NCBI RefSeq assembly: GCF_036023875.1
Contig: NZ_CP107931.1
Location: forward strand, 310,001-374,000
Direction of reading: 5' to 3'
Length of the DNA stretch: 64,000 nt
From: Mycobacterium sp. NBC_00419
Lineage (GTDB): Bacteria > Actinomycetota > Actinomycetes > Mycobacteriales > Mycobacteriaceae
Every line of letters starts with the position of its first letter. Within the stretch, counting starts at the first letter, position 1. Under the pieces are notes generated by a model. The model saw only the letters and a list, made by a program, of their open reading frames with translations. It made no database searches and had not been told where the DNA came from. The position numbers were made by a program, and so were the translations under genes. This document shows, piece after piece, positions 47,043-61,595 of the stretch.

Positions 47043-47882
47043 TCAGGCCAGCTCGCTGACCCGCTCTTCGGCGTCGGTGACACCGTCGATGTCGGCGGCT
47101 GCGGCGTGGATGAACCACTGCAATGCATCCTCGCCGCGATCGAGCGCCAGCAGCGTCTCGGCGTAGACGTAGAACAGCCGCGCGGCGGTGTTTCCGGTGC
47201 GCGAGGAATCCGGTTGCGGGCTCGACAGCAGGGCCAGCGCCTGTTCGAGCTGGCCCAGGTCGGCGCGGGCGCCGGCCGCGACGATCCGCATCTCGTCGGC
47301 GTCGTCGCCGGTCAGTGCTGCCGCCTCGGCGCTGCGGGCCAATTCGATGGCACGCTCGGGACGCCCGACACCACGCTCGCAGTCCGCAATGAGCGGCAGC
47401 AGTTGCGATTTGCTGCCCATCCGGCGGGCAGCACGGAATTCGGACAGTGCCTGCGCCCAGTCGCCGCACTGGTAGGCGGCGATACCGACGGCCTCACGGA
47501 CCGCGGCGATGCGCCCGGAGCGGGCACGTGCGGCCTGCGCGTGAGCCAGGGCCGCCTCGGGGTCCTCGTCGATCAGTTCGCCGGCGGCGACCAGGTGGCG
47601 GGCCACCATGTCTGCGGTCGTGCGGTCCAAAGTCGAAAGCTCACCACGGATCTCGGGTGCGAGCTGCTTGGCTTCGATCGACGCCGGTATCGGTGGGCCG
47701 CTCGGCCGGGAGGCGCCGTCCTCGGCGTCGGGCGGATAGTGCGGTTGGGCTTCGCGCGCCCGTCCGCCACTGGAGCGGTACGGAGCCTTGGGTCCGCGAC
47801 GGTCACGGCCTGAAGCGCCGCCCGCACCGGCGGGGCGCCGTGCCGGCCGCCCACCGGAATTACCTTGCCTGTCGTCGACCAC
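47043..47882 (-). CDS. Tetratricopeptide-like protein (Rv1691-like)
   Basis: The protein is 279 aa from the GTG at 47882. The first about 80 residues are basic, Gly/Pro/Arg-rich and probably disordered; the rest is helical repeat (AALAHAQAARARSGRIAAVREAVGIAAYQCGDWAQALSEF is one TPR-like pair, with others following) of the tetratricopeptide kind. It is likely a protein-protein interaction scaffold. Its end is 1 nt from the start of the Rv1692-like gene. Its start lies about 120 bp from the rRNA terminator (47965-47994). Confidence 0.8.
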   Translation of the reverse strand: MVDDRQGNSGGRPARRPAGAGGASGRDRRGPKAPYRSSGGRAREAQPHYPPDAEDGASRPSGPPIPASIEAKQLAPEIRGELSTLDRTTADMVARHLVAAGELIDEDPEAALAHAQAARARSGRIAAVREAVGIAAYQCGDWAQALSEFRAARRMGSKSQLLPLIADCERGVGRPERAIELARSAEAAALTGDDADEMRIVAAGARADLGQLEQALALLSSPQPDSSRTGNTAARLFYVYAETLLALDRGEDALQWFIHAAAADIDGVTDAEERVSELA

Positions 47883-47964
47883 CTGTAAAGGATACGGGCA
47901 GCACCGAGAGACCCACAATTCGGCATTGTTTTAATTCGTGAATGCAATTCATTCCGGAATAGAG

Positions 47965-47994
47965 AAACGCCCCCCGATTGCTCGGGGGGCGTTT
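47965..47994 (-). terminator. Intrinsic terminator of the rRNA operon
   Basis: AAACGCCCCCCGA and TCGGGGGGCGTTT form a perfect 13-bp stem with a 4-base loop, 9 bases beyond the 5S gene. On the rRNA strand it is followed by a mixed CTCTATT stretch rather than a full T-run, as usual in mycobacteria. It isolates the rRNA operon from the downstream Rv1691-Rv1693 block. Confidence 0.85.
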
Positions 47995-48002
47995 CCTAAT
48001 GT

Positions 48003-48119
48003 GTGTTCGGCGGTGTCCTACTTTTCCACCCGGGTTGGGTAGTATCATCGGCGCTGGCAGGCTTAGCTTCCGGGTTCGGGATGGGTCCGGGCGTTTCCCT
48101 GCCGCTATGGCCGCCGTAA
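48003..48119 (-). rRNA. rrf: 5S ribosomal RNA
   Basis: About 117 nt, starting TTACGGCGGCCATAGCGGC and ending CCGCCGAACAC on the minus strand; the two ends pair to form helix I. It includes the conserved CCCGAACCCGGAAGCTAAG segment. It lies about 113 bp downstream of 23S and just before the operon terminator. Confidence 0.95.
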
Positions 48120-48232
48120 CTTTATTCACTCGTTTGTGAGTGTAAATCTGTGTGTTTTGGTGGTGGGGTGTAGTGGTTTGCGTGGTGTGTGGTTGCGAGG
48201 TTTTTCCTACAACAATCGTGGTTTGTTGGTTG

Positions 48233-53269
<5,037 letters not shown>

Positions 53270-53575
53270 CAACCCATCCAAAGACAGGTGAATTCGAATC
53301 AGAAAAATCTGACCTAACAAAAAGACACCAAAAACTGGCATCAACAAACATCACATCCCAACACGGGGGTGCCAGAACATGACAAAAAACAACAAACAAA
53401 AACCACCAAACACACTATTGAGTTCTCAAACAACAGACCTGACACCTTCACCGGCCGCGCAAACACCCCGCGACTTTCGCCGCGAGCGGTAGGGCGGACA
53501 GTGGAACACCCCGGAATCCGGGAGTATTCCTCGAAGATGCCGTCGCGCTCTGCGGGCTGACCGCGTCGCGGCGAC
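53270..53575 (-). ncRNA. rRNA operon leader
   Basis: Between the promoter and 16S the leader holds a box A-like antitermination site, GTTTGAGAACTC (revcomp of 53420-53431), within the conserved mycobacterial string TGTTGTTTGAGAACTCAATA. It continues with T-rich stretches and small hairpins near 53290-53330 that probably serve as RNase III processing stems. No protein is encoded. Confidence 0.8.
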
Positions 53576-53582
53576 GTGGATT

Positions 53583-53611
53583 AAGTTACGTGAGTGCTAA
53601 CGGGGAGTCAA
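53583..53611 (-). promoter_or_regulatory. rRNA operon promoter (rrnB-type single promoter)
   Basis: On the minus strand TTGACT (53606-53611) and TAACTT (53583-53588) are separated by 17 bases. The -35 box lies 38 bases past the tyrS stop codon. No second promoter of similar quality is obvious between here and box A. One promoter is what has been reported for rrnB of fast-growing mycobacteria, against several for rrnA. Confidence 0.75.
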
Positions 53612-53648
53612 ATCGCCTGCTAGAAGCAGGGTTTCGGCTGCTCAGAAG

Positions 53649-54923
53649 TCACCGCACGCGCTGCACGCCAGCAACGTTCCGTTTGCCTCGGCGCAGCACA
53701 AGCCAACTTTCATGCAGGAAGTGGGACGGTTGTGCCACCCAGTCGTCGCCCTCGACCTTGACGTTGTTCACCGACACACCGCCTTCGGCGATTGTCCGCT
53801 TGGCTTCCTTCCTGCTGGCCGACAAGCCCGTGGCCACCAGAAGGTCGACGATCCCGTCCGGAGCCCCCGGCTCGAGGGTGGCCACTGAGGTCTCTTTCAG
53901 GGCCGCGGCCAGCGTGGCCTCGTCGAGTTGTGACAGCTCACCCCGGCCGAAGAGTGCCTGCGACGCGTGTTCGACCGCCGCAGTCGCGGCCTCGCCGTGC
54001 ACCAAGGTGGTGAGCTCCTGAGCCAATCGGCGCTGCGCCGCCCGCTCGTGCGGGCGCTCTGCAGTGGCCACTTCCAATTCGGCCAACTCCTCGGCCGACA
54101 GAAAGGTGAACCAGCGCAGGTAACCGATCACATCGGCGTCGGCGGTGTTGACGAAGTACTGGTACCAGGCATACGGACTCGTCATCTCGGGGTCCAGCCA
54201 GAGGCTGCCCCCACCGGTGGACTTGCCGAACTTCGTGCCGTCGGCAGATGTGACCAACGGCACGGTCAGCGCATGCACTGTCGCACCGAGCTTCTGGCGG
54301 ACCAGGCGCACGCCGGCGATGATGTTGCCCCACTGATCGGAGCCACCGATCTGCAGGGAGCAGCCGTAACGCTGGTGCAACTCCACATAGTCGTTGGCCT
54401 GCAACAGCATGTAGCTGAACTCGGTGTAGGAGATGCCCTCGCCGTCGAGGCGCCGGCGAATGGTGTCGCGGTCGAGCATCACATTGACCGAGAAGTGCTT
54501 GCCCACGTCACGCAGGAACTCGATGGCTCCCAGTTGTGACGTCCAGCTCAGGTTGTTCTCCACAATCGCGCCGGTTGGCGAGTCGTCGAAATCGACGAAC
54601 CGCTCAAGCTGTCCGCGAATGCGATCGGACCACTGAGCGACCGTGTCGGCGGTGTTGAGCGTGCGTTCACCGTTGTCGCGAGGATCACCGATGAGTCCGG
54701 TCGCCCCGCCGGCCAGAACGATCGGCCGATGCCCAGCCCGCTGGAAGCGCTGCAATGTGAGCAACGGCACCAGGTTTCCGGCGTGCAGGCTCGGCGCGGT
54801 GGGGTCGAACCCCGCGTACACCGTCATCGGGGGCTGCGCCGCTAGGGCGGCGAGCCCGTCGATGTCGGTGGACTGTGCGATCAGTCCCCGCCAACCCAGC
54901 TCGTCGAGAATCGTCGTGCTCAT
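53649..54923 (-). CDS. tyrS: Tyrosyl-tRNA synthetase
   Basis: The protein is 424 aa, class I. It has the HIGH-like PSLHAGN motif (about 45-51) after VYAGFDPTA, the GGSDQWGNI block (near 193) and the KMSKS-like KFGKSTGG (near 230). A C-terminal S4 domain ([15 protein letters not shown]) binds the tRNA. It is directly upstream of the rRNA promoter on the same strand, which marks the operon as rrnB. Homologue of Rv1689. Confidence 0.95.
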   Translation of the reverse strand: MSTTILDELGWRGLIAQSTDIDGLAALAAQPPMTVYAGFDPTAPSLHAGNLVPLLTLQRFQRAGHRPIVLAGGATGLIGDPRDNGERTLNTADTVAQWSDRIRGQLERFVDFDDSPTGAIVENNLSWTSQLGAIEFLRDVGKHFSVNVMLDRDTIRRRLDGEGISYTEFSYMLLQANDYVELHQRYGCSLQIGGSDQWGNIIAGVRLVRQKLGATVHALTVPLVTSADGTKFGKSTGGGSLWLDPEMTSPYAWYQYFVNTADADVIGYLRWFTFLSAEELAELEVATAERPHERAAQRRLAQELTTLVHGEAATAAVEHASQALFGRGELSQLDEATLAAALKETSVATLEPGAPDGIVDLLVATGLSASRKEAKRTIAEGGVSVNNVKVEGDDWVAQPSHFLHESWLVLRRGKRNVAGVQRVR

Positions 54924-54950
54924 GGGTTGATCTTCCCGTATCGGATCGGC

Positions 54951-55571
54951 TCAGTCGCTCGCGCCCGGCATTGGTGCGCGGGGACTGCGCCGGTACGCCG
55001 ACACCTCGGGGCGTCCCGTCAGCCAGAATCTCCAGGCGCGATCCGCAGCGCGGCTGACCCCGACCCGCGGCCCGCAGCTGTCCGCTCCGGGATCGCCGAG
55101 CTGCACGGTGACCGGCGAGGCGGTGTCGAAGACGTCCACCCCGTTGTCCCCCATCTCGACAGCAAGCGCTGAGCACAAGTTGCCCGGGCCGCGCGCCAAC
55201 GCCACGGGCGTGACGGACGGACCCCGCCTGGACTGCGCCGTCTGCAGACCGGATTCGATCGCGGCTGCCCGCAGCAGGACCGCCGCCGCAACGCCCTCGG
55301 GGCCGCACGACACGTTGGCGCAGACGTGGATTCCGTGACTGCGATAGGTATAGAGCCTGCCTGCCGGTCCGAACATCACCGAGTTCCTGGCGGTGGGACC
55401 GCGATAGGAATGGGCGGCAGCATCCGGCCACGGCCCGGTCGGCGGTCCGCCGTAGGCCTCGACCTCGACGATCAGCGCGGACACACCCCGGCAGCTGATC
55501 ACCCCGCCGAGCAGCCGACGGGCTGCGCCGACCGGGTCGCCGGCCAGCAGCTGCGCAGTCACGACACGCAT
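54951..55571 (-). CDS. mpg: 3-methyladenine DNA glycosylase (Mpg/AAG family)
   Basis: The protein is 206 aa with an ATG start. It carries the AAG-family active site segment [12 protein letters not shown] (catalytic Glu near 37) followed by [31 protein letters not shown] and the later [12 protein letters not shown]. It removes alkylated and deaminated purines. Homologue of Rv1688. It is followed by tyrS after 27 nt on the same strand; the ABC gene is divergent. Confidence 0.92.
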   Translation of the reverse strand: MRVVTAQLLAGDPVGAARRLLGGVISCRGVSALIVEVEAYGGPPTGPWPDAAAHSYRGPTARNSVMFGPAGRLYTYRSHGIHVCANVSCGPEGVAAAVLLRAAAIESGLQTAQSRRGPSVTPVALARGPGNLCSALAVEMGDNGVDVFDTASPVTVQLGDPGADSCGPRVGVSRAADRAWRFWLTGRPEVSAYRRSPRAPMPGASD

Positions 55572-55624
55572 TGTGCCCGTTTTCGTTGACGTGACGACAG
55601 GACAGGCGCATTATTCATCGTGTG

Positions 55625-56386
55625 ATGACTTCATCGGGTGATGAATTACTGGCGGCGCCTGCCGACGGCGCGGTTCACACCAGACACCTGCGGGTGGTCC
55701 GCGGCAAGCGGGTGGCGCTGCACGACTTCTCGGTGGACATCGCCCGCGGCACGGTCACCGGGCTGCTCGGCCCCTCCGGGTGCGGCAAGACGACCTTGAT
55801 CCGCAGCATCGTCGGGACCCAGATCGTCGCCTCGGGAACGGTGACGGTGCTCGGCCATCCGGCGGGCTCTCCCCCGCTGCGGCGTCGCGTCGGCTACGTC
55901 ACCCAGGACCCGACGATCTACAACGACCTGCGGGTGATCGACAACGTCCGCTACTTCGCCGCCCTGTACGGCGTGCCCACGACAGCAGCCGACGACGCCG
56001 TCGACAGTGTCGGGTTGCGCGACCATGCCGGCGCGTACTGCGGGAACCTCTCCGGCGGTCAGCGCGCCCGGGTGTCCCTGGCCTGCGCCCTGGTCTGCCA
56101 GCCCGACCTGCTGGTGCTCGACGAGCCCACGGTCGGCCTCGACCCGGTACTGCGCGCCGACCTGTGGGCGCAGTTCCATGCCCTGGCCCGTCGCGGCGCC
56201 ACCCTGCTGGTGTCCAGCCACGTGATGGACGAGGCCGACCACTGCGCCGACCTCCTGCTCATGCGCGACGGCCGACTACTGGCCCACACCACACCTACCC
56301 AGCTACGGGAGGACACCGGATGCACGTCACTGGAGGAAGCGTTCCTGTCCGTCATCCGGCACACCACCGCAGCGCCAGCCGGCTGA
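55625..56386 (+). CDS. ABC transporter ATP-binding protein (Rv1687c-like)
   Basis: The protein is 253 aa from the ATG at 55625 (a GTG directly before it is also possible). Walker A GPSGCGKTT (about 49-57), signature LSGGQRARVSLA and Walker B LLVLDEPTVGLDP are complete. It resembles the ATPase of ABC-2 drug or lipid exporters. The next gene, its permease, overlaps its end by 67 nt and has its own ribosome site. Homologue of Rv1687c, with the same three-gene order as M. tuberculosis (ATPase, permease, TetR). Confidence 0.9.
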   Translation: MTSSGDELLAAPADGAVHTRHLRVVRGKRVALHDFSVDIARGTVTGLLGPSGCGKTTLIRSIVGTQIVASGTVTVLGHPAGSPPLRRRVGYVTQDPTIYNDLRVIDNVRYFAALYGVPTTAADDAVDSVGLRDHAGAYCGNLSGGQRARVSLACALVCQPDLLVLDEPTVGLDPVLRADLWAQFHALARRGATLLVSSHVMDEADHCADLLLMRDGRLLAHTTPTQLREDTGCTSLEEAFLSVIRHTTAAPAG

Positions 56387-57138
56387 GTCCGCGCGCCTAC
56401 CTGGCCACGACGGCCCGCATCCTGCGACAGCTGCGGTCCGATCACCGCAGTATCGCGATGATCCTCGTCGTCCCCAGCGCGGTGATCGCCCTGATGTACT
56501 TCATGTTCTCCGACGTACCGACCAGGCCCGGCGCCGTATCGCCCTTCCACAACGCGTGCCTGATCCTGCTCGGGCTGTTCCCGCTGTTCGTGATGTTCCT
56601 CATCACCTCGATCACCATGCAGCGCGAGCGCGCTTCGGGAACGTTGGAGCGCATCCTCACCACTCCCCTGCGCCGGCTCGATCTGCTGGCCGCCTACGGC
56701 ACCGCGTTCTCCGTCGCCGCGGCAGCACAGGCCAGCCTGGCGTGTGTGGTGTCGTTTTGGCTGCTCGGGTTCCAGACCGCGGGCAGCCCGGTGTGGGTCT
56801 TCGCGATCGCGGTGATCAACGCGATCCTCGGTGTGGGCCTGGGATTGTTGGCCAGTGCGTTCGCCCGCACCGAGTTCCAAGCCGTCCAGTTCATGCCGGT
56901 CGTCATCGTCCCCCAACTGCTGCTCGCCGGCATCATCGTGCCGCGCGCGATGATGCCGACCTGGCTGGAGTGGATCAGCAACGCGATGCCGGCCAGTTAT
57001 GCCCTGGAAGCGCTGCAACAGGTCAGCACCCACGCCGAACTGACCAGCGTTGCGATCCGCGACATGCTCGTCGTCCTCGGCTTCGCGGTGGTGGCTCTGG
57101 CGCTGGCGGCCGCAACCCTGCGGCGGCGCACACCGTGA
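56320..57138 (+). CDS. ABC-2 type exporter permease (Rv1686c-like)
   Basis: The protein is 272 aa from the ATG at 56320, preceded by GGGAGG inside the ATPase gene. About six hydrophobic helices are arranged in the ABC-2 layout: helix 1 at ILVVPSAVIALMYFMF, the TMQRERASGTLERILTTPLRR amphipathic stretch, the LLLAGIIVPRAMMP reentrant region and a last helix near the C-terminus. The C-terminal stop TGA overlaps the TetR GTG by 3 bases. Substrate is unknown; export is implied by the ABC-2 architecture. Confidence 0.88.
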   Translation: MHVTGGSVPVRHPAHHRSASRLSPRAYLATTARILRQLRSDHRSIAMILVVPSAVIALMYFMFSDVPTRPGAVSPFHNACLILLGLFPLFVMFLITSITMQRERASGTLERILTTPLRRLDLLAAYGTAFSVAAAAQASLACVVSFWLLGFQTAGSPVWVFAIAVINAILGVGLGLLASAFARTEFQAVQFMPVVIVPQLLLAGIIVPRAMMPTWLEWISNAMPASYALEALQQVSTHAELTSVAIRDMLVVLGFAVVALALAAATLRRRTP

Positions 57139-57728
57139 AGCGCCCGGGACGCCCGCCGGGCAACACCTCAGATACCCGCGAGCGCATCCTCGGCGCGGCG
57201 CGAGAGTTGTTCGCGCGCAACGGTATCGATAGAACGTCGATACGCGCGATCGCGGCGGCCGCGGAAGTGGACTCCGCCCTCGTCCATCATTACTTCGGAA
57301 CCAAGCAGCAACTGTTCGCCGCGGCCATCCGGATGCCCATCGACCCAACGGTGGTGATCGACCGGATGCGGGAGATCCCGATCGAGGAACTCGGTCACGC
57401 CCTGCCCGCGATGCTGCTAGCGCTGTGGGATTCGGAAATGGGCGATGCCCTGGTCGCCACCATGCGATCCATCCTTAGCGGTGCCGACGTCAGCCTGATC
57501 CGGACGTTCATCCAAGACATCGTCACCGCGGAAATCGCTCCGCGAGTTGACAATCCACCGGGGACGGGACGTATCCGCGTACAGTTCGTGGCCTCGCAGA
57601 TGCTCGGTATCGCCGTCGCGCGCTATATCGTCGGCGTCGAACCGTTCGCCTCATTGCCGCCGCAGCAGATCGCGCAGACCGTCGGACCCAATCTGCAGCG
57701 CTATCTCACCGGGGACTTGCCGCTGTAA
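57135..57728 (+). CDS. TetR-family regulator of the ABC exporter (Rv1685c-like)
   Basis: The protein is 197 aa with a GTG start that overlaps the permease stop (GTGA). The helix-turn-helix is at about residues 13-57 (RILGAARELFARNGIDRTSIRAIAAAAEVD then LVHHYFGTKQQLF), followed by a TetR C-terminal helical domain. It is co-transcribed with the exporter and probably regulates it. Homologue of Rv1685c. Its end overlaps the convergent Trm112-like gene. Confidence 0.88.
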   Translation: MKRPGRPPGNTSDTRERILGAARELFARNGIDRTSIRAIAAAAEVDSALVHHYFGTKQQLFAAAIRMPIDPTVVIDRMREIPIEELGHALPAMLLALWDSEMGDALVATMRSILSGADVSLIRTFIQDIVTAEIAPRVDNPPGTGRIRVQFVASQMLGIAVARYIVGVEPFASLPPQQIAQTVGPNLQRYLTGDLPL

Positions 57729-57909
57729 TCAGGCGCTCGTGTTCCTCGGGACCGACGTCGACGGCCTCGTCGACCAACAGCACCGGAATGCCGTCCTCGA
57801 TCCGGTAAGCCTTGTGCAGGCGTGGGTTGTACAAAAGTCCGTCGACCGAAAGCAGCGGGCCGCGATCGGCCGGGCACACCAGGATGCTGAGGAGTTTCTC
57901 GTCGAGCAT
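57706..57909 (-). CDS. Trm112/UPF0434-family small protein (Rv1684-like)
   Basis: The protein is 67 aa from the ATG at 57909. It begins MLDEKLLSILVCPADRGPLL and contains LYNPRLHKAYRIEDGIPVLLVDEA, the Trm112-like zinc-ribbon pattern, with only one of the usual cysteines retained. Trm112-like proteins activate methyltransferases; bacterial members have been little studied. It ends 23 nt inside the convergent TetR gene. Homologue of Rv1684. Confidence 0.85.
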   Translation of the reverse strand: MLDEKLLSILVCPADRGPLLSVDGLLYNPRLHKAYRIEDGIPVLLVDEAVDVGPEEHERLITAASPR

Positions 57910-57916
57910 GATGCGG

Positions 57917-58426
57917 CTACTGCCCGGGGATGTTGGGGTTGCCGTCCGAGGGCATCTGGCCGGCACCCATCACCGCGTTGTTGTTCTGCGCGGCCTGGGC
58001 CTGCTGAAGCATTTCGGTCTGCGCCTTGATCTTCTGCTGGTACCCGAGGGTGTCGCTGAGCGCCTGGATCAAGGGCTTCTGGTTGGGCCGGGAATCCAGC
58101 GCATCGATGATCTCGGCCACGTTGGACTTGGAGGGCTTGTAGCCCTGGGAGCGCAACTTCATCACGGACTTGATCAGGTTGGACAGCTGGCCGCCGCCGG
58201 CACCCTGGTCGTACTCCTGGTCGATGAACAACAGCAGTTCGTCAGCGCTCTTGAACTGGGGAACGCCCGAATCCGCTTGCGCGGTCGGGGTGGCCGGTGC
58301 GGTGGACGACGGCTCGGCCAGCGCGGTCGCGGACCCGAAGCCAACGATCAGGGCAGCGGTCAGCACACCGATCACTGCGCCTTTGGCGCCGCGACCCGAG
58401 CGGCTGGAAACGCTGTGCGTTGTCAT
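57917..58426 (-). CDS. Secreted mycobacterial protein of unknown function
   Basis: The protein is 169 aa with a signal peptide (about 1-37, cleavage near ALAEP), a Ser/Thr/Pro/Ala linker and a helical domain (about 60-145: SADELLLFIDQEYDQ, LSNLIKSVMKLRSQGYKPS, NVAEIIDALDSRPNQ), ending in an Asn/Gln-rich tail. No motif is known to me. It lies between the Rv1683-like and Rv1684-like genes, where M. tuberculosis has none as far as I recall. Confidence 0.7.
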   Translation of the reverse strand: MTTHSVSSRSGRGAKGAVIGVLTAALIVGFGSATALAEPSSTAPATPTAQADSGVPQFKSADELLLFIDQEYDQGAGGGQLSNLIKSVMKLRSQGYKPSKSNVAEIIDALDSRPNQKPLIQALSDTLGYQQKIKAQTEMLQQAQAAQNNNAVMGAGQMPSDGNPNIPGQ

Positions 58427-58496
58427 GCAATCCTCCGACGCGTGGGCACCCCGACTACCGGCGAGCCTAACAGTGCGGCACGACCTGGGCAGGAAC

Positions 58497-61472
58497 TCAG
58501 TTCTGGGTACCCGCCAGCTGTGCCCGCACCGCGGCCGTGAGCCGCTTGTACTTCTGGGTATCGGCGTCCAGATACCAGCTGTTACGCGTCGCCTTGGGTA
58601 TCCCGGCCGCCCGCAGCGCCGACACCGTCGGCCGGTAAGTGGCCGAAAGTGGCAGTTCGGCGACCACGTGGACGATGTCGGGAGCCAGGCCGACCGGCAT
58701 CGCCGACACCGCCTCGGTCAGATCGGCGGCGGTGACGCTGGCCCCCGGCCGCAGGGTCACGGCGGTGACGGCAAGTGTGCCGGCGGGCGCCTCGACCCCG
58801 TAGGTGGCGGCCAGATCGACCGCGAGGATTCGGCTGACGGCGTCGGTGCAGGTCTCCGGGAACACCACCCCACGGCGGGTGTGGATCAGCAGGTTGCGGC
58901 TGCCGAGCAGCCAGAAGTCACCGTCGGCATCGCGCCGGAACACGTATTCGGTGGAGATCCAGGTGTCACTCGGCGCGAAGACGCCGCGTTTGACCGACGC
59001 GGTCGGATCGATCGGGCCCCACGGCTTGGCCAGCAGCAAACCCACCTGATTGGGCTCGGCGATCCGCACGAAGCCGCGGTCGTCCTCCAGGATCAGATCG
59101 TCGTCGGGGTCGTAGGCGGCCAGTTCCACCACACCGCCGCCGGGCAGTGGGCGGCCCTTACTGCCGACCTTGGCCCCGGCGACGTTGGCCAGGACCGCCT
59201 GTCCGTCCGTGGTGGCGAAGAACTCGACGATGTTGGCCGGGGTGAACCCGTCGACGACGCGCTGCCACAGGCCCGTCGGCATACCGGAGCCGATGAACAG
59301 CCGCACGGGATGGATCGCCGAGAGGTTGAACGACGGGGCGTCGACGACATCTCGCAACATCGCCCACGTGTAGGACACCACGGTGACGCCGTACTGACGG
59401 ATCTCGGCGAAGAACCGCTCCGGCTCGAGGCTGCGCGCCAACGCGATCCGGGCACCACCGACGACCGCGCCGCCCAGGCTCACCAGCAGACCGGACTGGT
59501 GGTGCAACGGGGTCAGGCAATAGACGGTGTCACTGCCGCCCAGCGCCGCCGCCGAGGCGGTACCGAAGGCCGACAGTGCCCACCGGTAGTTGGTGATCTG
59601 TTTGGGGATCAGACCGCCGCCGACCGTACTGAACGCCACGAATGCCAGATCGCGGGCAAAACCCGGGTTGGGGCGATACCACCCGGGCAGCGCGACGGCA
59701 TCCGGGTCGATCTTCTCCATGTCGATGACGCCGCTGTCGCCGGGCAGGTTGAGATCGCGGGATTCACCGCCGCCCAGGACCAGGATCTGCACGGGAAGCT
59801 TGCGGGCGGCGTCGAGGTTGCCCGGGTCGGTGATGACCTCGGTGACACCGCCGAGGCGAACGGCTTCGGCGAGGTCGGCATCCGGGGGCATCAGCACCGC
59901 GACCGCACCGAGCCGGGACAGCGCGGCGATCGCCACGAGCGCCGAGGGCCGGGTGTCCATCAGCACCCCGACCCGCACGCCCTGGCGCACCCCGACCGCG
60001 ATCAGCCCGCGCACGACGTTGTTGATGCGGCGATTCACCGCCTGATAGGTGTGAACCCGGCCGTCGAAGAGCAGGAACTCACCGTTGGGGGCGCCGTCAG
60101 CCTGTTCATCGATGATGCGGCCCAACGAGATTCGGGTGTGGTCGTTGATCTGACCGAGGCGCACCAGTCGCGGCAGCGTGCGGGCGGTTTCGACGGCCAG
60201 CGTGCGCATCGACTTGTTGGTGGTGACGACGGCGTCGGCGACACCGCGGACCAGAGACGCCGCCAGACCGGACGCCTCGGCCACACCGTGCATGATGCGC
60301 GAACTCAGCGCCACCCCGGAATCCTCGGGTTCGGCGGTGCTGTCCGGCATCGGCGAGATGCTGGCCGGGCGCGCGGTGCCGCCCGACGACTGCCACGACA
60401 CCCAGTCGGCCACCGTCGGCCAGGTGGCCGACGCGGCCTTGGATCCGACCACGAGTCCGAAGTGCCCGGCGCGGATCATCACCTCGTAGACGTCGGCGCT
60501 CGGCGCGGCGCGTTTGATGCCGCGAACCGAGGCCGGCTGACCGATGTCGTCGACCTCACCGACGAATGCCAGTACCGGGCAGGTGATGTCACTGAGCGTC
60601 ACCAGCTGTTCGTTGATGACGAAGCCGCCGGTCATCATCCGGTTGTGGGCGATGAACTGTTTGAGCAGCTCGGAAACCGCGGGACCCGACCAGGCGATCC
60701 AGCCTTCGCTGTCGAGGAATCGGCGCTGCTGCTCGCGCGGCAGCAGCGCTTCACGGTCGTGCAGCTGGCGGACGAAGTCGATGCGGGCCTTGGCGGTCTT
60801 GAGGGGATCGAGCATCTGAAAACCGGTGCGCGCCAACCAACCTGGGATGTCGATCCGGTTGAAGACATGGTCGGCCATGAAGTCGGCGGCGACTGCACCG
60901 AAGTTGGCCGGGATGCCCATCGGCAGTGCGGCCAGGGTGTCCACCGGCGACCCGAAGGCCACGATGCTGGCGACGTCCTTGCTGCGGCGGTAGGCGGCGG
61001 TCTGATAGCAGAACATCCCGCCCTGCGAGTAGCCGGCCAGGTGCACACTCTGGCCAGTGCTCTCCTTGACGGTGTCGATGGCCTCGCTGAGCGCGACGAT
61101 GTGGTCGGTGAGGGTGCGTTGCATGCCACCCTCGACCTCGTCGGGTGACCCGAAGTCGATCACCCACGGATCGATGCCCGCCGCGTGCAGGATTCCGACC
61201 GCGCCGTCTTCCTGGGTGACGTCCCACATGTTCGCCGACATCATCATCGGGTGCACCATCAGCACCGGCGGCCCGGCGGGTGGCTGACCCGGGCGGTTGT
61301 CCGGCGGGAAGTAGCGCCGGAGCTTGTACATCGACTTGCTCTCGACGGTCTGGAACGGCGAGGGCACCACACCGGTCTCCAGACCGCCCCAGCGCAACAC
61401 CTCGAAACCGTTCTGTGCCGTCGCCATCAGACGCTCGACCGGCCTGGTGACCGCCGACAAGTTCAAGTCCAC
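58497..61472 (-). CDS. Bifunctional PhaC-like hydrolase and degenerate acyl-CoA ligase (Rv1683-like)
   Basis: The protein is 991 aa from the GTG at 61472, which has GGGAG at 5-base spacing. Residues about 1-360 are an alpha/beta-hydrolase of the PHA-synthase type with the lipase box GYSQGG (Ser rather than the Cys of true PHA synthases). Residues about 450-990 form an ANL (acyl-CoA ligase) domain. However, the ATP-binding loop reads AFSTVGGGLIPK instead of the usual T-SG-T-G-PK pattern, and the downstream YRTGD region is WISTEYVF, so adenylation may be altered. Rv1683 is annotated as a bifunctional lipase/acyl-CoA synthase. Confidence 0.85.
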   Translation of the reverse strand: MDLNLSAVTRPVERLMATAQNGFEVLRWGGLETGVVPSPFQTVESKSMYKLRRYFPPDNRPGQPPAGPPVLMVHPMMMSANMWDVTQEDGAVGILHAAGIDPWVIDFGSPDEVEGGMQRTLTDHIVALSEAIDTVKESTGQSVHLAGYSQGGMFCYQTAAYRRSKDVASIVAFGSPVDTLAALPMGIPANFGAVAADFMADHVFNRIDIPGWLARTGFQMLDPLKTAKARIDFVRQLHDREALLPREQQRRFLDSEGWIAWSGPAVSELLKQFIAHNRMMTGGFVINEQLVTLSDITCPVLAFVGEVDDIGQPASVRGIKRAAPSADVYEVMIRAGHFGLVVGSKAASATWPTVADWVSWQSSGGTARPASISPMPDSTAEPEDSGVALSSRIMHGVAEASGLAASLVRGVADAVVTTNKSMRTLAVETARTLPRLVRLGQINDHTRISLGRIIDEQADGAPNGEFLLFDGRVHTYQAVNRRINNVVRGLIAVGVRQGVRVGVLMDTRPSALVAIAALSRLGAVAVLMPPDADLAEAVRLGGVTEVITDPGNLDAARKLPVQILVLGGGESRDLNLPGDSGVIDMEKIDPDAVALPGWYRPNPGFARDLAFVAFSTVGGGLIPKQITNYRWALSAFGTASAAALGGSDTVYCLTPLHHQSGLLVSLGGAVVGGARIALARSLEPERFFAEIRQYGVTVVSYTWAMLRDVVDAPSFNLSAIHPVRLFIGSGMPTGLWQRVVDGFTPANIVEFFATTDGQAVLANVAGAKVGSKGRPLPGGGVVELAAYDPDDDLILEDDRGFVRIAEPNQVGLLLAKPWGPIDPTASVKRGVFAPSDTWISTEYVFRRDADGDFWLLGSRNLLIHTRRGVVFPETCTDAVSRILAVDLAATYGVEAPAGTLAVTAVTLRPGASVTAADLTEAVSAMPVGLAPDIVHVVAELPLSATYRPTVSALRAAGIPKATRNSWYLDADTQKYKRLTAAVRAQLAGTQN

Positions 61473-61595
61473 AACCACTCCCTGTCCGACATCACTGCTG
61501 CGTAAGGCCCCGACAGCCAGCACATCATGGCACAAAGCCGACCTGCCGCCTGCGGCTTTGGTGTCGCCGGGCAAGCCACCGCTAATGTCCTTGCA

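Noticed and set aside
58170..61148. Plus-strand frame of 992 codons.
   Set aside because: It is antisense to the Rv1683-like gene, with His/Arg/Gly/Asp-rich composition typical of shadows of high-GC genes.
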